Below, piece by piece: positions 6,052 through 6,054 of a stretch of 6,054 nt of DNA (its first letter is position 1; each line of letters begins with the position of its first letter). The translations under genes were made by a program, and so were the position numbers. The DNA is from Acidobacteriota bacterium (lineage in GTDB: Bacteria > Acidobacteriota > Blastocatellia > Pyrinomonadales > Pyrinomonadaceae), in the NCBI GenBank assembly GCA_024640445.1, contig JAHEEZ010000216.1, positions 1 through 6,054 of the forward strand, in the 5' to 3' direction. Under the pieces are notes generated by a model. It was not told where the DNA came from. It saw only the letters and a list, made by a program, of their open reading frames with translations, and ran no database searches.

Positions 6052-6054
6052 TCG

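Overview
The window is ordinary bacterial chromosome with moderately high GC and tight spacing. It looks like a deep-branching, Gram-negative-type bacterium with type IV pili. My best guess is Acidobacteriota, possibly class Blastocatellia. That guess rests on the mix of protein types and on intergenic spacers full of short degenerate repeats and palindromes, and it is an inference from pattern memory, not a search result. No rRNA, tRNA, transposase, CRISPR array or phage gene is visible.

Layout from left to right on the + strand: the last 70 codons of a phosphoenolpyruvate synthase gene (ppsA, stop at 215); a 234-base spacer with an inverted repeat; queA (450-1481), for the queuosine step of tRNA modification; a spacer made almost entirely of two oppositely oriented arrays of a 9-base repeat (1489-1652); a RimI-like GNAT acetyltransferase gene (1658-2221) that overlaps thiE (2218-2832) by four bases; a 185-base spacer with a plausible promoter and a good ribosome binding site; pilT (3018-4232), a type IV pilus retraction ATPase; and, 36 bases later, a gene for a zinc-ribbon protein with a degenerate receiver-like domain (4269-4994).

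A 278-base convergent spacer follows. It holds a 7-base tandem repeat, a structured segment, a strong GC-rich terminator hairpin and three tandem hairpins with 3-base loops. On the minus strand, running towards this spacer, lies a gene for a stand-alone flavodiiron-type metallo-beta-lactamase-fold protein (5273-5998), with a very clear ribosome binding site and a reasonable promoter at the right edge.

Functionally these are mostly unrelated housekeeping genes. Two units look meaningful. The GNAT-thiE pair is translationally coupled by an ATGA overlap. The pilT and zinc-ribbon pair probably forms a two-gene motility operon in which the second protein, with a Cys4 zinc ribbon, a flexible linker and a receiver-like fold lacking the phospho-acceptor Asp, could be a regulator or adaptor of pilus retraction. 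That pair is the best candidate here for something poorly described. The repeat-rich spacers are the other items worth a genome-wide look.
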